Assembly: GCF_014201465.1 (NCBI RefSeq)
Contig: NZ_JACHEP010000025.1
Coordinates: 1-44,791 of the forward strand
Direction of reading: 5' to 3'
Source: Anoxybacteroides tepidamans
GTDB lineage: Bacteria; Bacillota; Bacilli; Bacillales; Anoxybacillaceae
Length of the DNA stretch: 44,791 nt
The number at the start of each line of letters is the position of its first letter. Positions within the stretch are counted from its first letter, which is position 1. The notes under the pieces were generated by a model, which searched no databases, was not told the DNA's origin, and saw only the letters and a program-made list of their open reading frames with translations. Made by a program: the position numbers and the translations under genes. Shown here one piece after another: positions 7,800 through 15,756 of this stretch.

Positions 7800-7990
7800 G
7801 GTGGGTAGGAGAGTTTATTTTTTGGAAGCGCCTGGGCTAAGCGGCGGTCGGAAAACCGCTTAGTTGACGAGGAGGAGGTTGATCGAATGTTCGGCGGATG
7901 CCTCCCGGTTGTTGCGATTACAGCCGCAAGCCTTTCCTTAAAACAAAGAGGCGACTCTTTGCACAAAGGGGAAGGTATAATCGCAATCTT
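7800..7990 (+). ncRNA. glmS ribozyme-riboswitch
   Basis: Self-cleaving RNA that uses glucosamine-6-phosphate as cofactor and lowers glmS mRNA when the product is plentiful. Conserved blocks are all present in order: AGCGCCTGGGCT with the cleavage site just before G7828, GTTGACGAGGAGGAGG, TCGAA, GGCGGATGCCTCCCGGTTG, ACAGCCGCAAG, and TTTCCTTAAAACAAAGAGGC. The distal stem pairs GCGATTA (7914-7920) with TAATCGC (7978-7984). The outer ends are approximate. Confidence 0.95.
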
Positions 7991-8000
7991 TCATCATGAA

Positions 8001-8032
8001 AAGGGGCAAGAAACATGCCCCTTCTTGCCCCT
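8001..8032 (+). other. Strong hairpin between ribozyme and glmS start
   Basis: AAGGGGCAAG pairs with CTTGCCCCTT, and an inner TGCCCCTT offers a competing partner for the same strand. It ends about 10 bases before the GGGAGGA ribosome binding site of glmS. No long T run follows, so it is not an obvious terminator. It may protect or fold the 5' end of the cleaved mRNA. Confidence 0.5.
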
Positions 8033-8055
8033 TGAAAAACAGGGAGGAACGATTT

Positions 8056-9858
8056 ATGTGCGGAATTGTTGGATACATTGGAACACAAGATTCAAAAGAA
8101 ATTTTATTGCGCGGACTTGAAAAATTGGAATACCGCGGCTATGACTCTGCGGGCATTGCGTTATTGAACGGACAAGGCGTGCACGTATTTAAAGAAAAAG
8201 GCCGCATTGCTGATTTGCGTGCGATTGTAGCGGAAGATGTCGATGCGACGATCGGAATCGGCCATACGCGTTGGGCGACACATGGTGTGCCAAACCGAAC
8301 GAACGCCCATCCGCATCAAAGCGCATCGGGACGTTTTACGCTCGTGCATAACGGCGTTATTGAAAACTATGAGCTGTTAAAACGTGATTATTTAGCGGAT
8401 GTTTCGTTTAAAAGCGATACGGATACAGAAGTGATCGTTCAGTTAATCGAAACGTTCGTCAACGATGGGTTAACGGTCGAAGAAGCGTTCCGTAAGGCGC
8501 TTTCTTTGCTGAAAGGTTCTTACGCAATTGCGATGATCGATGCAGAAAATGATGAGGTCATTTACGCAGCGAAAAATAAAAGCCCGCTTTTAGCCGGGTT
8601 AGGCGAAGGGTTTAACGTTGTGGCGAGCGATGCGTTGGCCATGCTTCAAGTGACAAACAAGTATGTAGAATTAATGGACAAAGAGATGGTCATCGTCAAA
8701 CTTGACAGCGTAACGATTCAAAATTTACGCGGAGAAACGATTGAGCGTGCGCCATACATTGCCGAATTAGATGCAAGCGATATCGAAAAAGGCACATATC
8801 CGCATTACATGTTAAAAGAAATTGATGAACAACCGCTTGTGATGCGCCGCATTATCCAAAAATATCAGGATGAAACGGGCGCGTTAACGATTGATCGTGA
8901 GATTGTTAATGCGGTGTTAGAAGCGGATCGGCTGTATATTATTGCGTGCGGCACAAGCTATCATGCAGGATTAGTAGGCAAACAATTGTTGGAAAAATGG
9001 GCGAAAATTCCTGTTGAAGTGCACATCGCGAGCGAGTTTTCATACAACATGCCGTTGTTATCTGAAAAGCCACTATTTATTTACATTTCACAAAGCGGTG
9101 AAACGGCAGACAGCCGTGCGGTGCTCGTGCGCACGAAAGAGCTTGGCTACAAAGCGTTGACGATTACGAATGTGCCTGGTTCTACATTATCACGTGAAGC
9201 AGATTATACGCTTCTTCTTCATGCCGGTCCAGAAATTGCGGTAGCTTCGACAAAAGCGTATACGGCACAAATCGCGGTGCTTGCGATTTTGGCAGCAATA
9301 GCAGCAAAAGCAAAGGGTATTGCGCTTGATTTTGATCTTGTGAAAGAATTGGGAATCGTTGCGAACGTGATGGAAATGCTTTGCGATGCGAAAGAAGAAA
9401 TGGAGAAAATCGCCCGCGAATATTTAGCGACGACGCGCAATTGTTTCTTCATCGGCCGCGCGGTTGACTTCTACGTTGGGCTTGAAGGTGCGTTGAAATT
9501 AAAAGAAATCTCTTATATCCAAGCGGAAGGGTTTGCCGGCGGTGAGTTGAAGCATGGTACGATCGCGTTGATCGAAAACGGTACGCCAGTCATTGCGTTG
9601 GCGACACAAGAGCATGTGAACTTAAGCATTCGCGGCAATGTGAAAGAAGTGGTGGCTCGCGGTGCAAACCCTTGTATCATCTCGATGAGAGGTTTGGAAA
9701 CAGACGAAGATCGCTATGTGATTCCAGCCGTTCATCGCATGTTAACGCCGCTTGTTTCCGTCGTGCCGTTGCAGTTGATTGCCTACTATGCGGCATTACA
9801 CCGCGGCTGCGACGTCGACAAACCACGCAACTTAGCGAAGTCGGTAACGGTGGAGTAA
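8056..9858 (+). CDS. glmS: Glutamine-fructose-6-phosphate aminotransferase (isomerizing)
   Basis: Makes glucosamine-6-phosphate from fructose-6-phosphate and glutamine, the committed step to amino sugars. The 600-residue protein begins MCGIVGYIG with the N-terminal nucleophile C2 of the glutaminase domain (to about 240). Two SIS sugar-isomerase domains follow ([10 protein letters not shown] and [10 protein letters not shown] regions), ending in [12 protein letters not shown], the family signature. The open frame begins at 7996, but ATG 8056 follows GGGAGGAACG and exposes C2. Controlled by the upstream ribozyme. Confidence 0.98.
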   Translation: MCGIVGYIGTQDSKEILLRGLEKLEYRGYDSAGIALLNGQGVHVFKEKGRIADLRAIVAEDVDATIGIGHTRWATHGVPNRTNAHPHQSASGRFTLVHNGVIENYELLKRDYLADVSFKSDTDTEVIVQLIETFVNDGLTVEEAFRKALSLLKGSYAIAMIDAENDEVIYAAKNKSPLLAGLGEGFNVVASDALAMLQVTNKYVELMDKEMVIVKLDSVTIQNLRGETIERAPYIAELDASDIEKGTYPHYMLKEIDEQPLVMRRIIQKYQDETGALTIDREIVNAVLEADRLYIIACGTSYHAGLVGKQLLEKWAKIPVEVHIASEFSYNMPLLSEKPLFIYISQSGETADSRAVLVRTKELGYKALTITNVPGSTLSREADYTLLLHAGPEIAVASTKAYTAQIAVLAILAAIAAKAKGIALDFDLVKELGIVANVMEMLCDAKEEMEKIAREYLATTRNCFFIGRAVDFYVGLEGALKLKEISYIQAEGFAGGELKHGTIALIENGTPVIALATQEHVNLSIRGNVKEVVARGANPCIISMRGLETDEDRYVIPAVHRMLTPLVSVVPLQLIAYYAALHRGCDVDKPRNLAKSVTVE

Positions 9859-9903
9859 AGCTTAGAAGAAATGATATGAAAATTGTAGACAGCTAATACA
9901 TCC

Positions 9904-9947
9904 CGTCCTGGGGCAATAAAAACTGTCCAGGGACAATAATAAATGTC
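9904..9947 (+). repeat. Short direct repeats, possible IS end remnant
   Basis: GTCCTGGGGCAATAA (9904-9918) and GTCCAGGGACAATAA (9924-9938), spaced by 20 bases, with a third partial GTCC at 9944. Multiple short repeats of this kind occur at the ends of IS21-family elements, but no transposase is near enough to prove it. Confidence 0.4.
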
Positions 9948-9949
9948 CA

Positions 9950-10003
9950 TGAAGCCGAGCGTGGTTAGGGTTTTGCCTGGATCCATGCTGGGCTTCTTTT
10001 TTT
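9950..10003 (+). terminator. Terminator downstream of glmS
   Basis: GAAGCC...GGGCTTC with the inner pairing GAGCGTGG/CCATGCTG, followed by seven T residues. Confidence 0.75.
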
Positions 10004-10652
10004 GTTGATAGTTATACAGGGGAGAGTGGGATAGGAACGGGAGCTGATATATCAAGCAGTTTCCCAATATACCCCCTCCCGCTATGATCCGATTAAGCTT
10101 CTCCAACTAATCACTCAAATTATTTCCCTAGACATTTCCCAACGTTCCATTTTCGTGCTCCCTGCCGCCTTTTCGACTAATTCCTTCCAATTCGACGGAC
10201 ACTTTTTATTTTCCTGGTATTTTGTACCAACTGGCTCCTCAAAACCTGAAAACCCTTGCTGCTGTAGGCGAGAGAGGCGGTGAGGGGAACGTTGTGGGAT
10301 GGACATGAATTATTGTCTCTTGACAAGGTTTGTAAAAAGCAATTAAACTTTGCCCAAAGCCTAAAAAGTCATGTGACGAGCCGAGCGAAATTCAGGTATC
10401 CATTCCTGTTTTTCCTCGGCTTTTTTCGCCGCTTCACTAGGTTCGCAAGACGCGAAACTTCCTGATAAATCAAGCATTTTCTCGATTTTTTACTCTGATA
10501 TCTTTTCCAAAGCTTTTGCCTCCATTTGTAAAAATCATGACCATAGAGGTTCCATGTCAAGCCACGGTCTTTTTCCAGCGAACGGTTCAGCTCTATTTAG
10601 CAAAAACAAAAGGATGTAACGGATACATTACGCTTTTGAACGAAATGGGCAA
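10004..10652. other. Region without an intact gene; possible coding remnants
   Basis: About 650 bases between the glmS terminator and the tetR promoter. On the minus strand two basic, lysine/arginine-rich open frames of about 63 codons (10115-10306 and 10369-10560) look like pieces of decayed coding sequence. Neither has a good ribosome binding site or a family I recognise. They may be transposon debris linked to the repeats at 9904-9947. I see no RNA gene here. Confidence 0.4.
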
Positions 10653-10703
10653 TTGACCTGAAACAAAATGCATGTTAACATTTCCTTACGAACGTTCGGA
10701 AGG
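10653..10703 (+). promoter_or_regulatory. Promoter and TetR-type operator of the efflux operon
   Basis: TTGACC (10653-10658), 17 bases, TAACAT (10676-10681) form the promoter. Directly after it lies a 20-bp palindrome, 10684-10703, symmetrical at 18 positions with core CGAACGTTCG. This is a typical TetR-family operator. It covers the transcription start and the GGAAGG ribosome binding site of tetR (ATG 10712), suggesting autorepression of the whole operon. Confidence 0.75.
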
Positions 10704-10711
10704 ATGATTCG

Positions 10712-11293
10712 ATGACTTCACAGCAAATCAAGGAAGTTTCTTTAAAGCATTTCGCACAACATGGATATGAAGGTGCCTCGTTGGCACAGATCGCCGATGA
10801 TGTAGGGATTAAGAAACAATCGATTTATACCCATTTCAAAGGAAAAGACGAGCTTTTTCTGCAATTATGCAGTGATGCATGTGAGAACGAATTGCGGTTC
10901 GTTATGAATTTTATCGAAAGCAACTCTGCTCGGCCGTTAAAGGAGTTTTTATTTGATTTTCTTTTGAAATATATAGACCGATATGAGAAATGTGATTCCG
11001 CCAAATTTTGGATCCGCACAGCTTTTTTTCCGCCGCTCCATCTCTACCGTCAGGTGATGAAACATGTTTACAAATACTTGGATAAGTTGGAGGAACTGTT
11101 GCTTCCGATCATGAAGAAGGCGGTGGCAAAAGGAGAAGTGAATCCGACCATCGGTGAACAGCGGGCCACTGTTGCATTTTTGGCATTATTGGACGGAATA
11201 TTTGTTGAGATGATATACGGAAGCCCCGAACGCTTGCGGAGAAGATTGGATGCCTCCTGGTATCTGTATTGGCGTGGACTTTCGGGAAATTGA
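10712..11293 (+). CDS. TetR/AcrR-family transcriptional repressor
   Basis: Probably represses the two efflux genes downstream and itself. The 193 residues carry a helix-turn-helix at about 22-44 (ASLAQIADDVGIKKQSIYTHF), then a helical ligand-binding domain. The gene sits 23 bases before two SMR genes and just after a near-perfect palindrome. The same arrangement occurs in B. subtilis yvdT-yvdS-yvdR, and size and order agree, but I cannot prove orthology. The inducing compound is unknown; a cationic drug or a small amine is likely from the transporter type. Confidence 0.85.
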   Translation: MTSQQIKEVSLKHFAQHGYEGASLAQIADDVGIKKQSIYTHFKGKDELFLQLCSDACENELRFVMNFIESNSARPLKEFLFDFLLKYIDRYEKCDSAKFWIRTAFFPPLHLYRQVMKHVYKYLDKLEELLLPIMKKAVAKGEVNPTIGEQRATVAFLALLDGIFVEMIYGSPERLRRRLDASWYLYWRGLSGN

Positions 11294-11316
11294 CAACCGT
11301 TTTTGGAGGAAATTGA

Positions 11317-11658
11317 ATGAATCGATATTGGGCATGGGTTGTTATTGCTGGTCTTATTGAGGTTTTGTGGGCGATGGGGCTGAAGCATTCAACGAACTTG
11401 ATTTCTTGGGCTGGCACTTTTTTTCTAATCATCTTATCCTTTGTTATATTGATTCAAGCCACAAAAAAAGTTCCTGTTGCTACCGCATATGCTGTTTTTA
11501 CGGGGATAGGAACAGCGGGGACCTCTTTGGTTGATATCATCTTTTTCGGAGAACCTTTCAGTTGGACGAAAATCCTATTCCTCCTTTTGCTCCTCATCGG
11601 CGTATTAGGTCTAAAACTGGTCACCGCCGAAACGGGCGGGAAGGAAGGAGGGGTATAA
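11317..11658 (+). CDS. SMR-family multidrug efflux subunit (YvdS-like)
   Basis: Four-helix proton-coupled exporter subunit of the small multidrug resistance family, 113 residues. The membrane-embedded glutamate lies in helix 1 (IAGLIEVLWAMGLKHS). GIGTAGTSLVDIIFFGE marks the conserved GxG turn and helix 3-4 region. The next gene is a second SMR subunit that follows without a gap, so the active pump is probably a heterodimer in opposite orientation. Ribosome binding site TTGGAGGAAATTG. Confidence 0.9.
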   Translation: MNRYWAWVVIAGLIEVLWAMGLKHSTNLISWAGTFFLIILSFVILIQATKKVPVATAYAVFTGIGTAGTSLVDIIFFGEPFSWTKILFLLLLLIGVLGLKLVTAETGGKEGGV

Positions 11659-11973
11659 ATGGGATGGACATTTCTTGTTTTGGCTGGAATGTTTGAAGTA
11701 GTTGGCGTAATGGGTATGAATCTCATCATGAAACATGGAAAATGGCAATCTTATCTCGTCACCATGATCGGATTTGTCATAAGTTTTTGTTTTTTGGCTT
11801 CAGCTATGGAAACCCTCCCGATGGGGCTGTCCTATGCCGTTTGGACAGGGATTGGAACAATCGGGGGAACCGTCGTTGGCATGTTGTATTACGGGGAACC
11901 GAAAGACTGGAAACGGATTTCATTTATCGGAATCATCATCGTTGCAGTGATTGGATTGAAATGGACATCCTGA
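11659..11973 (+). CDS. SMR-family multidrug efflux subunit (YvdR-like)
   Basis: Second SMR subunit, 104 residues, four helices. It has the helix 1 glutamate (LAGMFEVVGVMGMN) and the signature YAVWTGIGTIGG. ATG 11659 follows the stop of the previous gene directly and GGAAGGAGGGG lies in the preceding coding end, so the two are translationally coupled. The different length and C-terminus from its partner fit a dual-topology pair. There is no guanidine riboswitch upstream of the operon, so guanidine export is not indicated. Confidence 0.9.
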   Translation: MGWTFLVLAGMFEVVGVMGMNLIMKHGKWQSYLVTMIGFVISFCFLASAMETLPMGLSYAVWTGIGTIGGTVVGMLYYGEPKDWKRISFIGIIIVAVIGLKWTS

Positions 11974-11989
11974 AAAGAGGGATGAACAT

Positions 11990-12289
11990 ATGGACTGTTG
12001 TGCTTCGACAAACCGAAAGAAAACCAACAGAGCGAGTTGTATGCATTGCGGGCAAAACGGAAGACATGTGCCGCTAATCACGCTGAAATCCTTGCTAAAA
12101 CTGCGGCTTTGGCAACGTTCGACCCTGAATGCGATTTGCGCCTTTTGCCCGAACCCGTCCTGTGTGACGGTCTATTTTGCGTTGGATGCTTCGCTAACCT
12201 TTACCTCGGAAGACTTGAAAGTGCCTGTGTTTCAAAAGGATTCGGCGATGGCTGTCCCGTTTAGTTACAAACAATCAGAATATTGCTGA
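11990..12289 (+). pseudogene. Metallochaperone-like iron-sulfur protein, 3'-truncated
   Basis: The N-terminal part resembles the cysteine-rich domain of CopZ-type iron-sulfur/zinc metallochaperones: CC near residue 3, CxxC (CMHCG), CPNPSCVTVYF and VPVFQKD. The order of cysteines and the VYF...VPVFQKD block agree with my memory of that family. The expected VPVCYCFG end is missing: after VP the sequence changes near 12258 to an unrelated AT-richer fragment and stops. It is therefore probably a broken gene, possibly once linked with mercury or copper handling. Confidence 0.55.
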
Positions 12290-12437
12290 TATTGTAAATC
12301 AAATTAAAGCTCAATTGAACAATGAGTCAGAAAAATTTGCGGTGCAGTCTAATCAAGAAGGTGATGATTTCGCAAAAGAATTTCATAGTGATCTTAGTAG
12401 CTCTTACAAATCCGCAATAGCGCATATGACTATGTAA
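12261..12437 (+). pseudogene. C-terminal fragment of an unidentified protein
   Basis: An open frame without a start reads from 12261 to the stop at 12437 in a different frame from the metallochaperone-like gene. It gives a hydrophilic helical tail (IADIVNQIKAQLNNESEKF ... SSYKSAIAHMTM). It begins just where the metallochaperone similarity ends. It looks like the 3' end of a gene joined to this place by deletion or insertion. Family not recognised. Confidence 0.4.
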
Positions 12438-12490
12438 AACAGTTTAGTATCGTATATAAGTTTATCTACAAAAAATAAAACTGTTCCCTG

Positions 12491-12550
12491 AACACGAGTG
12501 AAAATCGGGTAATGCCTGACTTCGCTCGTGTTTTTCTTTTATTACAGGGG
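12491..12550 (+). terminator. Terminator
   Basis: AACACGAG pairs with CTCGTGTT, with inner GAA/TTC pairing, followed by TTTTTCTTTT. It lies after the two truncated genes. Confidence 0.8.
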
Positions 12551-12583
12551 ATAAGCATTCAGCATATGAAAGGAGAAATTCAA

Positions 12584-12811
12584 ATGACGAACAAAGAGAA
12601 ATTTGAAGGTTTTGACTTTAGTCATAATCCATATGAACGAGAGCACGTGAACGTTGAGGAGATGAAGATGTCGACAAAGCAAACGCTAAAATCGGAAGCA
12701 TGTCTAAAGATGAACAAGAAGCTATAGCTAAAGCAATGAATTCGATCTATCAAAAACTTGCAAATTTCGTACATCCTATTTTGTTCGTTGACAAAAAACT
12801 TGCAGCATGTT
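12584..12811 (+). pseudogene. TipAS-domain fragment of a MerR-type regulator, frameshifted
   Basis: The start reads MTNKEKFEGFDFSHNPYERE, matching the beginning of the TipAS drug-binding domain in MerR-family regulators. The expected continuation (GDEDVDKANAKIGSMSKDEQ, then EAIAKAMNSIYQKLA) is present in another frame from about 12660. The shift is explained by loss of one base near 12641, and a tryptophan codon appears to have become TGA at about 12657. The DNA-binding half and most of the ligand domain are missing. A ribosome binding site (AAAGGAG) precedes the remnant. It is not functional. Confidence 0.7.
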
Positions 12812-13334
12812 GAAATCACTCATCACTATAGTTATGTACAAAAATCTTGATAAATCAACGATTGAAATGCTTGGAGAAATCCAAGTCTTTTTCTTTTTTT
12901 CTGCTCAAAAAGGCTCAGCTTTATTTAAAGCCTTAGGAGAGTAGGGAGTATTAACGGTTGTTTTGTTGAAAAATCAGAGATAAATTTTCGGCAAAAAAAG
13001 TCAAAATTTCCTTTTTCATATTTAGTACTCTATAAGCAAAGAAGGAAATTTGCACAATACTTCAGATTTTTGCTGGATTAACGCGCAAAAAACGTTTGGA
13101 TTTGCAAAAAATGGCCATTTTGTTCCGGAATAACGTACTAATTTACAAGAAAAGGGCAAATAAACATCGGTGATTTATCATAGAAGGTAAAAAATAATGG
13201 AGACGCAGTGGTAGTTGACGAAGGGCTCATTAGCTCAGTTAACTGGGCTTTTTTTATTGAACAAATAGCAAAAAAGGGGAAACTACAGTTTTTTAATTGA
13301 ATCCTTTTCATAAGGTGATTGTATTATTTGTTAA
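12812..13334. other. AT-rich intergenic stretch with two terminators
   Basis: No supported gene. Two terminator-like hairpins are present: CTTGG/CCAAG followed by T residues at 12870-12900, and AGCTCAGTTAACTGGGCT followed by seven T residues at 13233-13257. The rest is low-complexity AT-rich DNA. Confidence 0.6.
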
Positions 13335-13485
13335 AATATATTACATATAATTGTTATAAATAATATCATTCGAAAGAAATTTAGTTAAAATGCACAAAAA
13401 AATATTCAAAATTGTAAATATCCTCTAATGTTAAACTATTAAAAAGCATATATAATAAGAATATATTACGTGTAATGTTATAAAA
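13335..13485 (+). promoter_or_regulatory. Pair of 26-base direct repeats upstream of the amidohydrolase operon
   Basis: AATATATTACATATAATTGT (from 13335) and AATATATTACGTGTAATGTT (from 13460) recur 125 bases apart, each followed by TATAAA. Each contains a short palindrome, ATTAC(R)T(R)TAAT, best in the second copy (ATTACGTGTAAT). The spacing and symmetry suggest binding sites of one regulator controlling the operon. The regulator is not encoded nearby. Confidence 0.5.
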
Positions 13486-13527
13486 ATTAACATAAAAATT
13501 AAGATTGGCATATAAGGGGTTGAACAA

Positions 13528-14955
13528 ATGAGGACATTATTAATAAAAAATGCCAAAAACATCATTACGATGGACGAAAAGCGAACGGAATACCCAGGCG
13601 GCAGCATGTATGTTGTTGGACAAGAAATTAAAGCGATCGGATATGATTTGCCTTTTGAGACAGCGGACACTGTTATTGATGCACGTGGAAAAATTGTTTA
13701 TCCGGGGTTAATCAATACACATCATCACTTATATCAGACTTTCACTCGAAATATCCCTTGGGTGCAGAATGTTGAGTTGTTTGATTGGTTAATCACTTTG
13801 TACGATATTTGGCGCCATTTAAAGCCAGAAGATGTGTATTTAAGTGCTATGGTCGGATTAGGCGAATTGCTTAAAAGTGGCTGTACAACAACCGCTGACC
13901 ATTTTTACGTGTTTCCAAATGGAGTAAGTGGGGAATTAATCGATGAAGAAATACGGGCAGCGCGTGAGATTGGAATTCGTTTTTACCCAACTAGAGGTTC
14001 TATGAGTTTAGGTAGATCAAAAGGGGGATTGCCGCCAGATGAAGTCGTTCAAAGCGAAGATGTTATTCTTCGAGATTCCATGAGGGTTATTGAAACCTAT
14101 CATGACCCTAGTAAATTTTCAATGTTGCGGGTAGGTGTTGCACCATGTTCGCCATTTTCAGTTAGTAAAGACTTGCTTCGTGAATCAGCAAATTTAGCCC
14201 GCAGTTATGGTGTTCGGATGCATACCCATTTGGCGGAAACGATCGATGAAGAGGACTTTTGCAGAGAAAAGCTTGGCATGCGTCCGTTAGAATTAATGGA
14301 AGAAACAGGTTGGGTTGGCGGTGACGTGTGGTATGCGCATGGAATTTGGTTTAATGACAAGGAAATTGCAAAGCTAGGTGTTTGCGGCTGCGGAGTTGCT
14401 CATTGTCCGAGCAGCAATATGAAAATGGCATCCGGAACGATGCGAATTATGGACATGTTACATGCAGGAGTAAAAGTGGGATTTGGTGTCGATGGTTCAT
14501 CTTCCAATGATTCATCTAATCTATTACTTGATTTAAAAATCATGAACTTGCTCCATAATCTTCAGCATGGAACAACAGCGCTGAGCGCTGAAGATTGTTT
14601 ATCGATTGCAACGAGAGGTTCGTCTAAAGTGCTTGGCTGGGAAGATGCCATTGGTTCCTTAGAAGTCGGCAAGGCTGCAGATATGTTTTTGATCGATACG
14701 AATCGATTAGAGTTTGCCGGTGCTCTCTTTAATGATACGGCGCTTCCGATTCTTGCGGGCACACCGCAAGTTGATATGACCATCGTTGGCGGGAAGATTG
14801 TTGTAGATGAAGGGCGTCTCGTGAATATCGATGAAGAACAATTTGCCATTCGGGCGCAAAAAGCTGCCGAAAAAATGCTGGAAACGGCTGCAAAGCATAC
14901 AAAAGTCAATTATAGAAAATCGAGATTAACAAACTCAGCTATTCTAACAAAATAA
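13528..14955 (+). CDS. Amidohydrolase, 8-oxoguanine deaminase / chlorohydrolase type
   Basis: Metal-dependent deaminase of the amidohydrolase superfamily (AtzB/TrzN/8-oxoguanine deaminase branch), cytoplasmic. In 475 residues: metal motif HxH at H65/H67 (INTHHHLYQT), HTHLAET near 232, a YAHGIW histidine near 270, and GVDGSSSND carrying the catalytic aspartate near 323. Ribosome binding site AAGGGGTTG. It is followed within 20 bases by a three-gene importer, so it probably acts on the imported ring compound, plausibly a purine or pyrimidine derivative. The exact substrate cannot be read from sequence; 8-oxoguanine deaminase is the closest named family I can suggest. Confidence 0.8.
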   Translation: MRTLLIKNAKNIITMDEKRTEYPGGSMYVVGQEIKAIGYDLPFETADTVIDARGKIVYPGLINTHHHLYQTFTRNIPWVQNVELFDWLITLYDIWRHLKPEDVYLSAMVGLGELLKSGCTTTADHFYVFPNGVSGELIDEEIRAAREIGIRFYPTRGSMSLGRSKGGLPPDEVVQSEDVILRDSMRVIETYHDPSKFSMLRVGVAPCSPFSVSKDLLRESANLARSYGVRMHTHLAETIDEEDFCREKLGMRPLELMEETGWVGGDVWYAHGIWFNDKEIAKLGVCGCGVAHCPSSNMKMASGTMRIMDMLHAGVKVGFGVDGSSSNDSSNLLLDLKIMNLLHNLQHGTTALSAEDCLSIATRGSSKVLGWEDAIGSLEVGKAADMFLIDTNRLEFAGALFNDTALPILAGTPQVDMTIVGGKIVVDEGRLVNIDEEQFAIRAQKAAEKMLETAAKHTKVNYRKSRLTNSAILTK

Positions 14956-14973
14956 TTATGAGGAGGGATAGCG

Positions 14974-15756
14974 GTGGACGCAATTCAAAACGAAGTTGTC
15001 TCATTTCAACATGTTAGTAAGATTTACAATACTGGCACTGTCGCTTTAAGCCAATTTCATTTTTCGATAAAAGAAGGGGAATTTATAAGTTTCCTCGGTC
15101 CATCAGGCTGCGGGAAATCAACGGCATTAAGAATGGTAGCAGGATTAGGCGAAGCTACTGAGGGCAAGGTAAAAGTGTTTGGGCAAAACCCTAAAGAAAT
15201 TATAAAAAATACAAATGATATTGCGTTTGTTTTCCAAGATGCTAATTTACTTCCATGGAGAACAGTGCTCGAAAACGTATTATTACCGTTAGAATTAAGG
15301 GGGGCTGATAAAAAAAGACGTAAAGAGGATGCGATCAAAGTATTAGAGATGGTGGGGTTAAAAGATCATTTAAAATCTTATCCTAGGCAGTTATCCGGCG
15401 GAATGAAAATGAGAGTGTCTATTGCTCGGGCGTTAGCTGCAAAACCTAAAATGCTTTTAATGGATGAACCGTTTGCTGCATTAGATGAGATTACAAGACA
15501 GACTTTGCAGACGGAACTGCTCGAAATATGGAAAAGGGAGAATATGACGATTTTGTTCGTGACCCATAATGTATATGAAGCTGTATATCTTTCTACTAGA
15601 ATTGCAGTGTTGTCAGCGCGGCCTGGCAGATTATCCTCTATTATCGATGTCGACCTTCCTTATCCAAGGGAGCGAACAGATGAAAGGTTTACAGAGTATG
15701 TCAATATTGCCGCGCGAAGTCTTGAGGATAGTACAACTCGAAGGGAGTTGGGATAA
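14974..15756 (+). CDS. ABC transporter ATP-binding protein (nitrate/taurine/NMT1 type)
   Basis: Energises the importer encoded by the next two genes. In 260 residues: Walker A GPSGCGKST (42-50), Q-loop FVFQDANLLPW, signature LSGGM (140-144), Walker B LLMDEPFAALDE (about 161-172) and an H-loop histidine in VTHN. The PW following the Q-loop and the short length are typical of the SsuB/TauB/ThiZ subfamily. The start is GTG 14974 behind GAGGAGGGA. It lies 18 bases after the amidohydrolase and ends directly against the permease start. Confidence 0.92.
   Translation: MDAIQNEVVSFQHVSKIYNTGTVALSQFHFSIKEGEFISFLGPSGCGKSTALRMVAGLGEATEGKVKVFGQNPKEIIKNTNDIAFVFQDANLLPWRTVLENVLLPLELRGADKKRRKEDAIKVLEMVGLKDHLKSYPRQLSGGMKMRVSIARALAAKPKMLLMDEPFAALDEITRQTLQTELLEIWKRENMTILFVTHNVYEAVYLSTRIAVLSARPGRLSSIIDVDLPYPRERTDERFTEYVNIAARSLEDSTTRRELG

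Noticed and set aside
10653-10711. Guanidine riboswitch before the SMR genes
   Set aside because: No guanidine-I conserved blocks are present; the leader is short and carries a TetR-type palindrome instead.
13229-13257. tRNA 5' half (CTCATTAGCTCAGTT) near the terminator
   Set aside because: It resembles a D-arm, but the sequence is a self-complementary terminator stem and no other tRNA parts follow; probably chance.
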